Source of the DNA: Planctomycetota bacterium
GTDB taxonomy: Bacteria; Planctomycetota; Phycisphaerae; Phycisphaerales; Phycisphaeraceae
NCBI GenBank assembly: GCA_029267795.1
Contig: JAJUHR010000018.1
Location: 1 to 13,400, forward strand
Reading direction: 5' to 3'
DNA: 13,400 nucleotides
Below the pieces are notes generated by a model that did no database searches, was not told the origin of the DNA, and saw only the letters and a program-made list of their open reading frames with translations. The translations under genes were made by a program, and so were the position numbers. Shown piece after piece: positions 7,352 to 13,400 of this stretch (position 1 is its first letter; each line of letters opens with the position of its first letter).

Positions 7352-8317
7352 TCAGCGGACTGGGGCGTGCGGGTCGAAGCGGTTGCGCAGGGCATCGCCC
7401 AGCAGGTTCAGCGCCATCAGCGTCGCCGCCAGCAGCGAGCTAGGCCAGACCAGCAGCCACCAGCGAAACGGCATGCCGGGGCTGCCGATCAGGTGCAGTT
7501 CGCCCAGGCCGTCAGCCGCCAGGTTGCCCCAGCTCGGGAGCGGTGCTTGCACGCCGATGCCCAGGAAGCTGAGGAACGATTCCTGCAGGATCGCGGTGGG
7601 GACCGTCAGGGCCGTGTACGCCGCGATCGGGCCAACCAAGTTCGGCAGCAGGTGACAGCATATCACGCGCACCGGGCCGGCACCGTAGGCGTGGGCGGCC
7701 TCGACGAAGGGCTGGCTCCGCAGGCTCAGCACTTGGCCGCGGACCACCCGTGCCAGGGTCAGCCAGCTGACCCCGCCGATCGCCAGCAGCAGGGTCACGA
7801 CCTGGGCCACGCCGACCGCGGCGTCGGTGGGCAGGACGCCTCCCGCTAGTCGCTCGAACACCGGCTGCAGGGCGACCTTGACCATGACCACCAGCAGGAT
7901 ATAGGGCAGGCTGTACAGGACGTCCACGCAGCGCATCATCGCCGCGTCGACCCGCCCACCTAGGTACCCGGCGGCGGCGCCCCACGCGGTGCCGATCACC
8001 AGCGAGATCGCCGCTGAGCACGCCCCCAGCCCCAGGCTGATCGCCCCGCCCAACAGCACCCGCCACAACAGCGACCGGCCCAGCAGGTCCGTGCCCATCG
8101 GCTCGGCCCAGCTCGGTGGAGCCAGCGCGACGTCCGCCTCAAAACGCTGGATGTCGTATCGGCTCAGCGACCACGGCAGCGTGACGAAACACGGGATGGC
8201 GATGGCAGTCAGCACCCACAGGCCGACCGTACCCGTGGCGGGAATCCTGGTTCGCCGATGCTTAGAGGGTGGGATGCCCGGATCGATCGCGGGGGCGTTG
8301 ACCTGGTCTGATGCCAC
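7352..8317 (-). CDS. ABC transporter permease, OppC/DppC type (second copy in the cluster)
   Basis: A 321-residue permease of near-standard OppC length. Helix 1 is at 32-50. The family landmark MGTDLLGRSLLWRVLLGG (74-91) opens the core; further helices lie near 92-116, 132-150, 168-190, 226-248 and 288-306. The EAA loop is at about 203-230 (FVEAAHAYGAGPVRVICCHL) and LQESFLSFLGIGVQ (244-257) and the C-terminal LLGDALRNRFDP (305-316) are typical. The start is GTG 8317, the only plausible one, with no Shine-Dalgarno site and a 5-bp hairpin just upstream (8320-8335). It ends 44 bp before the binding-protein gene. It differs from the other OppC in the cluster mainly by lacking the long insert. It has no OppB beside it, so it may be an alternative partner for the single OppB or work with a permease coded elsewhere. 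Confidence 0.92.
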   Translation of the reverse strand: MASDQVNAPAIDPGIPPSKHRRTRIPATGTVGLWVLTAIAIPCFVTLPWSLSRYDIQRFEADVALAPPSWAEPMGTDLLGRSLLWRVLLGGAISLGLGACSAAISLVIGTAWGAAAGYLGGRVDAAMMRCVDVLYSLPYILLVVMVKVALQPVFERLAGGVLPTDAAVGVAQVVTLLLAIGGVSWLTLARVVRGQVLSLRSQPFVEAAHAYGAGPVRVICCHLLPNLVGPIAAYTALTVPTAILQESFLSFLGIGVQAPLPSWGNLAADGLGELHLIGSPGMPFRWWLLVWPSSLLAATLMALNLLGDALRNRFDPHAPVR

Positions 8318-8379
8318 GCCCGGGATGATACCCGGCTCAGAGTCGGTCGGTGGGGCCGGGATTGCTTTACAGGGGTTGG

Positions 8380-9927
8380 TTACCCGCCGGTGATCCTGCT
8401 CTTGATCAGCTCGGTGACGAGCTTGGGGTTGGCCTGGCCCTTGCTGAGTTTCATGATCTGGCCCATCAGGGCGCCGATGGCCTTGTCCTTGCCCCCGCGC
8501 AGGTCCTCGACGATCTTGGCGTTCTTGGGGTTGGCCAGCACCTGGTCGACGTAGCCCTCCAGGGCGGCGGTGTCGCTGACCTGCAGCAGGCCGTGCTTCT
8601 GGGCCAGGGCTTCGGCGGGTTCGGGCGACTCGCAGCAGAGGCCGAAGAGTTCATCGGCCGCGGTCGAGCCGATCTTGTCCGCTTGGAGCAGGTCCACGAT
8701 CCCCTTGATCTGCGGCGGGGTAATGCCCAGCTGGCTGACCAGGCACCCGCGTTCGTTGGCCCGTTTGGCGCCGTTGTTCAGCAGCATTGCAGCGGCACGC
8801 CTAGGGTCCACGCCCAGGGCGAGCACCCGCTCGTAGAACTGGCAGACCTCGCGCTCCTCGATCAGGGCGCGGGCGTCCTTGACGCCAAGCCCAAGCTCGC
8901 TGACGTATCGCCTTTGCCGCTGCAGGGGCAGTTCGGGCAGGTGGGCTTTGACCGAGGCGATCCACTCGTCGCTAACGACCACGGGGACCAGGTCCGGATC
9001 GGGGAAGTAGCGGTAGTCGTGGGCGTCTTCTTTCTGGCGCTGCGGGACGGTGACTTGGTCGATATCGTCCCAGCCGCGGGTCGCTTTCATGCCGGCGCCC
9101 ATGACCCGCCCGGTTTCGAGCCATTCGTCGATCTGCCGCTGGAACTCGAACTTCACCGCAGCGTACAGGGCCTTGAAGCTGTTGAGGTTTTTGATTTCGA
9201 CGATGGGGGTTTTGTACGTTCGGCCGTCCTTCTCGATCACAACGTTGATGTTCGGCTCAAACCGCATGTGCCCCCGCTGCATGACGCCCTCGGAGACGCC
9301 CAGGGCCCTGCAGGTGTTGCGCAGCAGTTGGGCGAAGCTGACGACCAGTTCGGGCGAGTCGAGGTCCGGGTGGGTGACGATCTCCAGCAGCGGAGTACCG
9401 GCGCGGTTCAGGTCCACGATCGAGTGGTCGATCTTCGTGCCGCCGGGGGCCTCGTGCAGGAGCTTGCCGGCGTCCTCCTCCAGGTGGGCGCGGATGATGC
9501 GGACGGTGTGGGTGGGGGCATCCGGCTCGTCGGTGACCGGCACCTCGACCGCCCCGTCCACGCACAGCGGCTGGTCGTACTGGCTGATCTGGTAGTTCTT
9601 CGGCAGGTCGGGGTAGTAGTAGCTCTTGCGGTCCCACTTGGTCATGCGCGCGATCCGGCAGCCCAGCGCCAGGCCGACCAGCATCGCCATTTCCACCGCT
9701 TGCTTGTTGATCACCGGCAGCACACCCGGCATGCCCAGCACGATCGGGTCGCAGAGGGTGTTGGGCTCGGCGTCGTGGAAGTCCGGGTGCGCCACGTTCG
9801 GAGCGGGGGAGAACATCTTGGAGCGCGTGGCCAGCTCCACGTGCACCTCCATCCCGACCATCAGGCGGGCCTTGAGGCCGTGGGTTTGGATCTCACCGGT
9901 GGCAACGGGGGCAGCGGTTGGCGGCAT
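8380..9927 (-). CDS. gatB: Aspartyl/glutamyl-tRNA(Asn/Gln) amidotransferase subunit B
   Basis: GatB of the cytoplasmic GatCAB amidotransferase, which phosphorylates and then amidates Glu-tRNA(Gln) and/or Asp-tRNA(Asn) using ammonia released by GatA; GatB holds the kinase site and binds tRNA. The 515-residue protein is full length. Conserved blocks are VGMEVHVELATRSKMFSP (24-41), WDRKSYYYPDLPKNYQIS (98-115), HLEEDAGK (148-155) and the PET112 signature VDLNRAGTPLLEIV (171-184). The tRNA-binding helical and YqeY-like tail occupies roughly the last 150 residues and ends in ITGG. The start ATG 9927 has AGGA 7 nt upstream, in an AT-rich leader. gatA and gatC are not in the window. It is the first gene of the leftward block, 62 bp before the permease gene, and may be co-transcribed with the transporter. 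Presence of GatCAB suggests the organism lacks GlnRS and/or AsnRS, but the window cannot show which. Confidence 0.97.
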   Translation of the reverse strand: MPPTAAPVATGEIQTHGLKARLMVGMEVHVELATRSKMFSPAPNVAHPDFHDAEPNTLCDPIVLGMPGVLPVINKQAVEMAMLVGLALGCRIARMTKWDRKSYYYPDLPKNYQISQYDQPLCVDGAVEVPVTDEPDAPTHTVRIIRAHLEEDAGKLLHEAPGGTKIDHSIVDLNRAGTPLLEIVTHPDLDSPELVVSFAQLLRNTCRALGVSEGVMQRGHMRFEPNINVVIEKDGRTYKTPIVEIKNLNSFKALYAAVKFEFQRQIDEWLETGRVMGAGMKATRGWDDIDQVTVPQRQKEDAHDYRYFPDPDLVPVVVSDEWIASVKAHLPELPLQRQRRYVSELGLGVKDARALIEEREVCQFYERVLALGVDPRRAAAMLLNNGAKRANERGCLVSQLGITPPQIKGIVDLLQADKIGSTAADELFGLCCESPEPAEALAQKHGLLQVSDTAALEGYVDQVLANPKNAKIVEDLRGGKDKAIGALMGQIMKLSKGQANPKLVTELIKSRITGG

Positions 9928-9960
9928 ACGCGAATCCTAAAATATTAAAATGACAGTCAG

Positions 9961-9971
9961 ATTGTATCCAA
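9961..9971 (-). promoter_or_regulatory. Possible sigma70-like promoter for gatB
   Basis: Upstream of gatB, reading leftward, the bases at 9966-9961 read TACAAT, five of six matches to a -10 box, 33 bp before the ATG. The -35 match is poor. An alternative -10, TAATAT at 9947-9942, has TTGGAT at 9971-9966 as -35 with an 18-bp spacer. The stretch 9938-9966 is the most AT-rich part of this region. A perfect odd palindrome TGACAGTCA (9951-9959) lies between the first -10 box and the gene. The match is suggestive only. Confidence 0.3.
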
Positions 9972-10029
9972 TGCGCCCTGAAGAGACCGAAACATCAGGG
10001 GTTGCCGCCATAGGGTCGAGCTGCGGTGG

Positions 10030-10057
10030 TTGCAGGTGGGGTGCCCTGAGCGATAAT
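10030..10057 (+). promoter_or_regulatory. Possible sigma70-like promoter for hpnH
   Basis: TTGCAG (10030-10035) and GATAAT (10052-10057) are separated by 16 bp and lie about 60 bp before the hpnH ATG. The -10 matches five of six consensus bases; only the TTG of the -35 matches. It is the best rightward candidate in the 191-bp region between gatB and hpnH. Low confidence. Confidence 0.25.
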
Positions 10058-10118
10058 GTTGATTAGTCGGTGTCGTGGGCCGATGCCGTTGGGGAAGCAG
10101 AGGGGAGCGGGGAACGTC

Positions 10119-11270
10119 ATGGCGGTGCCGATTTCGCAAATGTGGACCGTGGCGGTATACGTGCTGCGGCAGAGACTGGCGGGCCGGCGGCGCTACCCCC
10201 TCGTGCTGATGCTCGAGCCGCTTTTCCGCTGCAACCTGGCGTGCGCCGGCTGCGGCAAGATCCAATACCCGGCCTACATCCTTAAGCAGGAATTGACCCC
10301 CGAACAGTGCTTCCGCGCGGTGGACGAGTGCGGGGCACCGATGGTGAGCATCCCCGGCGGCGAACCGCTGCTGCACCCGAAGATTCAAGAGATCGTCGAG
10401 GGGATCATCGCCCGGCGGAAGTACGTGTACCTGTGCACGAACGCGCTGCTGCTGAAGCAGAAGATGGACTTGTTCAAGCCTAGTCGATATCTGACCTTCA
10501 GCGTGCACATGGATGGGACGCAGGAGCACCACGACTTCGCTGTTTGTCGCGAGGGCACGTACAAGGTCGCGGTCGAGGCGATCGCCGAGGCGGTGCGACG
10601 GGGCTTCCGCGTGACGACCAACACGACGTTGTTCGAGGGGGCCGACCCGAACGCGGTCCGGCAGTTCTTCGACGACATGATGGACCTGGGCGTCGAGGGC
10701 ATGATGGTCTCCCCCGGGTACGCGTACCCCAAGGCCCCGGACCAGGTCAGCTTCCTGCGCGAGCGCCGCAAGGTGCACGAGCTATTCGAGATGATCCTGT
10801 CCAACCGCAAGCGTCGCTGGCGGTTCAACCAATCGCCGCTGTACCTGGAATTCCTTATGGGCAAGCGCGACTACGAGTGCACGCCCTGGGGCAACCCGAC
10901 GTACAACATCTTCGGCTGGCAGAAGCCGTGCTACCTGCTGCAGGACGGCTACGCCGACACGTTCCGCGAACTGATCGAGCAGACGGATTGGGACCGCTAC
11001 GGCCGGGCCAGCGGCAATCCGTCGTGTCAGCAGTGCATGGTCCACTGTGGGTACGAACCCTCAGCGGTGCACCACACGTTTTCCAGCTTCGGCGGGATGT
11101 GGGGCACGATCAAGGCGATGGTGTTCAACACGTACGCGAACCCGTTGGCCCAGCGACGCCTGGCCGAAGAAGCCCGCAAGCCGCACGGCCCGCTGGCGGT
11201 CCTGGGCTTGACCGTCGAGGGCGAGCCGGTCTCCGCCCGCCCCGCGGTCGAAACCGTCCAGGTGGCATAG
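10119..11270 (+). CDS. hpnH: HpnH, adenosyl-hopane transferase (B12-type radical SAM family)
   Basis: HpnH joins the 5'-deoxyadenosyl group of SAM to diploptene to give adenosylhopane, the first step in side-chain extension to C35 bacteriohopanepolyols, made at the membrane. The 383-residue protein begins at ATG 10119 (MAVPISQMWTVAVYVLRQRL), the usual HpnH N-terminus; an earlier in-frame start at 10056 gives a non-conserved leader. The radical-SAM cluster motif CNLACAGC holds Cys38, Cys42 and Cys45 (CxxxCxxC) within MLEPLFRCNLACAGCGKIQY. SIPGGEPLLHP (77-87) is the GGE-type SAM-binding motif, and SVHMDGTQEHHDF follows. A cysteine-rich C-terminal part (DUF3463) contains CQQCMVHC (Cys303, 306, 310). 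No cobalamin-binding domain is seen, as expected. It is divergent from gatB, and no squalene-hopene cyclase or other hpn gene is in the window, so it appears to be a stand-alone member of a dispersed pathway. Confidence 0.95.
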   Translation: MAVPISQMWTVAVYVLRQRLAGRRRYPLVLMLEPLFRCNLACAGCGKIQYPAYILKQELTPEQCFRAVDECGAPMVSIPGGEPLLHPKIQEIVEGIIARRKYVYLCTNALLLKQKMDLFKPSRYLTFSVHMDGTQEHHDFAVCREGTYKVAVEAIAEAVRRGFRVTTNTTLFEGADPNAVRQFFDDMMDLGVEGMMVSPGYAYPKAPDQVSFLRERRKVHELFEMILSNRKRRWRFNQSPLYLEFLMGKRDYECTPWGNPTYNIFGWQKPCYLLQDGYADTFRELIEQTDWDRYGRASGNPSCQQCMVHCGYEPSAVHHTFSSFGGMWGTIKAMVFNTYANPLAQRRLAEEARKPHGPLAVLGLTVEGEPVSARPAVETVQVA

Positions 11271-11306
11271 CTCCGATCCTGTTGGAACTACCTACACCGC
11301 TGACGC

Positions 11307-11858
11307 TCACGGCATCAAGGGGTATCCCAAGGCGGGGTCGCGAGTGGCGAGGGTCTTTTGAAACTCGCTCTTGATCTGGGCGATCACCCCCTCGGCTTGG
11401 TCGCGACTGACCAAGAATTGGGGCGGGACGTCCATGTGGTCGATGTTGGGGAACAGCTCGATCATGTTGCCCTCAGGGTCGTCGATGACGGGGATCGAGA
11501 CGCCCGGGCCGCGGGGCTCCATGCGGTGGGGGATGCCGCGGCGATTCAGCTCGGCGATGATCTGCGGGGTGTCGAGCTTCACCTTGACCGCCACGTGGCC
11601 GTAGGAAGTTGGGCTGGGCCGGGGTTGGATCTTGCGGAACACCGCTGCCCGGCCGTCCCACGCCACGTCCCAGGGCCAGAACTCCAGCAGGCCATGGAGC
11701 AGGGCCTCGGGGTGATTGATCTTGACGATCATCAGCCCCAGCCCGGTCATCACCGGGTGCACGAAGAACTGGCCCTCGAAGAGGTCGGCGTACCAGAAGG
11801 CAAGCTTTTCCGGGTCCCGGGCGCGAAAGCTATAGTGCAGCAATTCCGAGGTCTGCAT
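11307..11858 (-). CDS. VOC superfamily (glyoxalase/bleomycin-resistance/dioxygenase) protein
   Basis: A 183-residue single-gene VOC protein with two beta-alpha-beta-beta-beta modules. The first begins LLHYSFRARDPEKLAFWYAD (His8) and the second YGHVAVKVKLDTPQIIAELN (His88), running to VIDDPEGNMIELFPNID with Glu134. These positions match the metal ligands of the fold, so a divalent metal site is likely, though the fourth ligand was not assigned with certainty (Glu59 is a candidate). The C-terminal 45 residues, after IDHMDVPPQF, are mostly helical and outside the fold. Activities in this superfamily range from isomerase and lyase to ring-cleaving dioxygenase and drug binding, so the substrate is unknown. 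The start ATG 11858 has AAAGGA 9 nt upstream. It converges on hpnH with 36 bp between stops and is divergent from the TIM-barrel gene. Confidence 0.8.
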   Translation of the reverse strand: MQTSELLHYSFRARDPEKLAFWYADLFEGQFFVHPVMTGLGLMIVKINHPEALLHGLLEFWPWDVAWDGRAAVFRKIQPRPSPTSYGHVAVKVKLDTPQIIAELNRRGIPHRMEPRGPGVSIPVIDDPEGNMIELFPNIDHMDVPPQFLVSRDQAEGVIAQIKSEFQKTLATRDPALGYPLMP

Positions 11859-11902
11859 GGCGGCTGGTCCTTTCGAGGGAGGCGTGTGGGCCGTATCTTA
11901 AC

Positions 11903-11914
11903 CCCGCCGGCGGG
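11903..11914. repeat. 12-bp perfect GC palindrome in a divergent intergenic region
   Basis: CCCGCCGGCGGG lies 45 bp upstream of the VOC gene and 106 bp before the TIM-barrel gene, which are divergently transcribed. It could be a regulator binding site, but self-complementary GC runs occur by chance in DNA this GC-rich, and no second copy was seen in the window. Confidence 0.3.
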
Positions 11915-12019
11915 TCCCCTGCTGCTGGCAAGGCTGGGCGGCATGGATTACCTTACCCCCCGCGTTGTGACGCCCCGTTGCCCAGACGGCCGGTGCCGTC
12001 GCCGATGAGGGACTTGGAT

Positions 12020-12925
12020 ATGCCGATCAAACTCGCGTTCAGCACGGTGGCCTGCCCTGAGTGGACCCTGGAAAAGGTCGCTCAGCAGGCCCAGGCCATG
12101 GGGTATCACGGCGTGGAGTTGCGGACCTTGGGGCCTGGCAGTGCCAACCTGGCCTGCGACCCGGCGCTCAGCGACCCCAGCAAGACGCGCCACGCCTTCA
12201 GCGCCCACGGGGTGGAGCCGGTCTGCCTGAGCACGTCGCTGTTGCTGCACCACCGCGACGATTCCGCCGCCCGCGAGGCCATCCAGCAAGTGCGTGCGAG
12301 CCTTGATTTGGCTGTGGGCATCGGCTGCGCGTTCGTGCGGGTCTTCGGCTCAGAGGTCGCCCCCGGGGAGAACCGCCAAGCCGTCCTGCAGCGCATCGCG
12401 GACCGCGTTGGCCCGCTGGCGGACCAAGCGGCAGAACTGGGTGTGCAGATCCTCTTCGAGAATACCGGCAGCTTCACCAAGGCCAAGGATTGGTGGCACC
12501 TGATCAACGCGGTTAACCACCCGATGATCGGCGTCTGCTGGAACGTGGCGAACGCAGCGGCCAGCGGCGAGCCGTCCAGCGTCTCCGTCCCCATGCTCAA
12601 CACCCGGATCCGTCTGGCCAAGGTTAAAGACACGCGCGTGGGCGAGGGCAGCGGGTTTGTCCCGTTGGGCGAGGGAACCGTCGGCCTCGAGGCGTTCATC
12701 CAGCGCCTCATGGGCGTCGGGTACAGCGGGTACCTCAGCGTGGAGTGGGACCGGCTTTGGCTACCGGCGCTGGCGCCCGCGGAGCAGTACCTGCCCCAGG
12801 CTCAGCAGAAACTCAAGGGCTGGTTAGACGCGATCACCGAAGCGGTGACGAAGGGCCAAGCCGCCGCCGCCAAGTACGCCGCGAAGAACGCCCCGAAACC
12901 ACGGGCGGCACTGAAAGCGGGTTGA
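12020..12925 (+). CDS. Xylose-isomerase-like TIM-barrel protein (sugar phosphate isomerase/epimerase family)
   Basis: A 301-residue protein of the AP-endonuclease-2/xylose-isomerase-like TIM-barrel family. ATG 12020 (MPIKLAFSTVACPEWTLEKV) is chosen because GAGG lies 9 nt upstream and the sequence then matches the first barrel strand; ATG 12005 is an alternative. Strand motifs are GYHGVELR (28-35), FVRVFGSE (105-112), ILFENTGS (144-151), IGVCWNVANA (170-179), LAKVKDTR (199-206) and YLSVEWDR (238-245). In epimerases of this fold a metal is held by Glu, Asp, His, Glu. By motif spacing these fall at Glu147, Asn175, Lys201 and Glu242, so Asp and one His seem replaced, and the substrate-contacting His of the D-x-x-H motif is Asn178. 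Activity as a classical metal-dependent epimerase is therefore doubtful. The tail after 270 is Ala/Lys-rich and low complexity. It stands alone, divergent from the VOC gene. Confidence 0.82.
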   Translation: MPIKLAFSTVACPEWTLEKVAQQAQAMGYHGVELRTLGPGSANLACDPALSDPSKTRHAFSAHGVEPVCLSTSLLLHHRDDSAAREAIQQVRASLDLAVGIGCAFVRVFGSEVAPGENRQAVLQRIADRVGPLADQAAELGVQILFENTGSFTKAKDWWHLINAVNHPMIGVCWNVANAAASGEPSSVSVPMLNTRIRLAKVKDTRVGEGSGFVPLGEGTVGLEAFIQRLMGVGYSGYLSVEWDRLWLPALAPAEQYLPQAQQKLKGWLDAITEAVTKGQAAAAKYAAKNAPKPRAALKAG

Positions 12926-12955
12926 ACCTCTGTCTTACCGGGCATTGCTTTCACA

Positions 12956-12978
12956 GCCCATGGGTTCAGTCCATAGGC
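12956..12978 (+). other. Imperfect hairpin downstream of the TIM-barrel gene
   Basis: GCCCATGG (12956-12963) pairs with CCATAGGC (12971-12978) across a 7-nt loop, seven of eight pairs, starting 31 bp after the stop codon. No T-run follows on the + strand, so it is not a standard intrinsic terminator. It may protect the 3' end or be chance. Confidence 0.3.
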
Positions 12979-12999
12979 CGCGACCTTCACCGCTTGTAG

Positions 13000-13032
13000 A
13001 AAAAGCACCAGGCCCGTGAGGGATCCCGGTGC
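13000..13032 (-). terminator. Rho-independent terminator of the chemotaxis receptor gene
   Basis: Read leftward, GCACCGGG (13032-13025) pairs with CCTGGTGC (13012-13005) through eight pairs including one G-T. Inside it CCC and GGG can add three pairs around a TCAC loop, with an AT bulge. Five T follow directly (13004-13000). It lies 76 bp past the stop of the leftward chemotaxis gene. The + strand side is followed by ATCC rather than T, so the structure is directional. Confidence 0.82.
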
Positions 13033-13077
13033 ATCCGAAGGAGGTAAGTCGTTTATTTTGGCTTGATGTTTGTGTCC

Positions 13078-13118
13078 AGCGGCTTGGTCAAGCGGCTCGA
13101 TCGAGGTTCAAGCCGCTG
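13078..13118. repeat. 9-bp inverted repeat at the end of the chemotaxis gene
   Basis: CAGCGGCTT (13078-13086) and AAGCCGCTG (13110-13118) are perfect inverted copies around a 23-bp loop, which also holds a third AAGCGGCT (13090-13097) able to compete for pairing. The receptor's stop codon (13108-13110) sits at the edge of one arm. On the + strand four T follow (13119-13122), too few for a confident terminator. Its role is unknown. Confidence 0.4.
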
Positions 13119-13400
13119 TTTTGATAGGTTGTTGTGGTGGTGTAGCTGGGAGCGAGTCTTGCCCAGTAGTATCAAGTTTGAAGCGGCTGACCAGGGCCTG
13201 CAGTTGCTCGGCCTTGACCGATAGGTCCGAGACCGCGGCGGAGGCCTGCGAGGCGCCCTGCGAGGCTTGACGGGTCACCGACGCGATCGAATCGACGCCT
13301 TGGCTGACCTGCTCGCTGGCGGCCGACTGCTCCTCCGCCGCCGCCGCGATCGACTGGATCATCCCCGCCACCTCCTGGGCGCTGGCCACGATCTTCTGCA
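13108..13400 (-). CDS. Methyl-accepting chemotaxis protein, C-terminal fragment
   Basis: The last 96 or so residues of a chemotaxis receptor whose N-terminal part lies right of the window; the frame runs on through 13400 and stops at TGA 13110-13108. The visible part starts QKIVASAQEVAGMIQSIAAA and continues AEEQSAASEQVSQGVDSIAS, which is the C-terminal arm of the cytoplasmic four-helix bundle. The EEQSAASEQV segment is a typical methylation (adaptation) region containing Glu and Gln sites for CheR and CheB. The heptad pattern continues to LVSRFKLD, after which a disordered TGQDSLPATPPQQPIKTAA tail ends the protein. No NWETF-like CheR-docking pentapeptide is present at the end. Such receptors signal to CheA/CheW at the membrane or in the cytoplasm; the sensor domain and ligand are not visible. 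An intrinsic terminator follows. Confidence 0.93.
   Translation of the reverse strand, partial: QKIVASAQEVAGMIQSIAAAAEEQSAASEQVSQGVDSIASVTRQASQGASQASAAVSDLSVKAEQLQALVSRFKLDTTGQDSLPATPPQQPIKTAA

Noticed and set aside
8350..9948. A 532-codon open frame on the + strand opposite gatB
   Set aside because: It is longer than gatB itself, but its translation is low-complexity (rich in Asp, Gly, Val, Leu, Gln) and mirrors gatB codon usage. gatB has all family motifs, so this is a GC-driven shadow.
13005..13047. Possible riboswitch or 16S-like 3' end (CACCGGGATCCC and ACCTCCTT on the - strand)
   Set aside because: The sequence does not match a riboswitch consensus I know, and the resemblance to the 16S tail is limited to ACCTCCTT. 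The hairpin with its T-run is explained as a terminator.
13038..13068. A perfect AAGGAGGTAA ribosome-binding site on the + strand suggesting a small gene
   Set aside because: The nearest ATG (13066) is about 20 nt away and opens a 50-60-codon frame running antisense through the chemotaxis receptor. Spacing and context do not support translation.

Overview
The window comes from a GC-rich bacterial chromosome, most probably a planctomycete of the Phycisphaerae type. This is inferred from several traits together: uniformly high GC with long antisense open frames, patchy Shine-Dalgarno sites, a subtilase-like protein with Glu at the usual Asp position, a hopanoid radical-SAM enzyme, an OppC permease with a large insert, and a TIM-barrel 'sugar phosphate isomerase/epimerase'. 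No rRNA, tRNA, CRISPR array, insertion sequence or phage gene was seen. Ten protein-coding genes are supported, two of them cut by the window ends.

Left flank (1-1978, + strand): the C-terminal end of a GT4-type glycosyltransferase, then a membrane-anchored S8-like protein. The latter runs tail to tail into the next block, with a 49-bp overlap of the two coding regions.

Centre (1930-9927, - strand, read right to left): gatB, then a peptide-type ABC transporter in the order OppC-like permease, membrane-anchored solute-binding protein, OppB, a second OppC-like permease and an OppD-type ATPase. oppB and oppC overlap by 8 bp and oppC-oppD are about 17 bp apart, so these form one unit. The binding protein would capture an oligopeptide-like solute, OppB and OppC would form the channel, and OppD would power it. 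No OppF partner is present, and the extra OppC-like gene has no adjacent OppB of its own. gatB lies 62 bp upstream in the same direction and may share transcripts, although its product (tRNA-dependent amidation) is unrelated.

Right flank (9928-13400): a divergent, partly AT-rich intergenic region separates gatB from hpnH (adenosylhopane synthase, extended hopanoid lipids), which stands apart from any other hopanoid gene in view. hpnH faces a small VOC-fold protein (- strand). Divergent from that is a xylose-isomerase-like TIM-barrel protein whose usual metal ligands appear partly replaced. The window ends in the C-terminal tail of a methyl-accepting chemotaxis protein (- strand), followed by a convincing intrinsic terminator.

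No clearly new multi-gene system is evident. The most unusual points are the atypical S8 triad, the make-up of the Opp cluster (single ATPase, two OppC proteins, helix-anchored binding protein) and the altered active site of the TIM-barrel protein.
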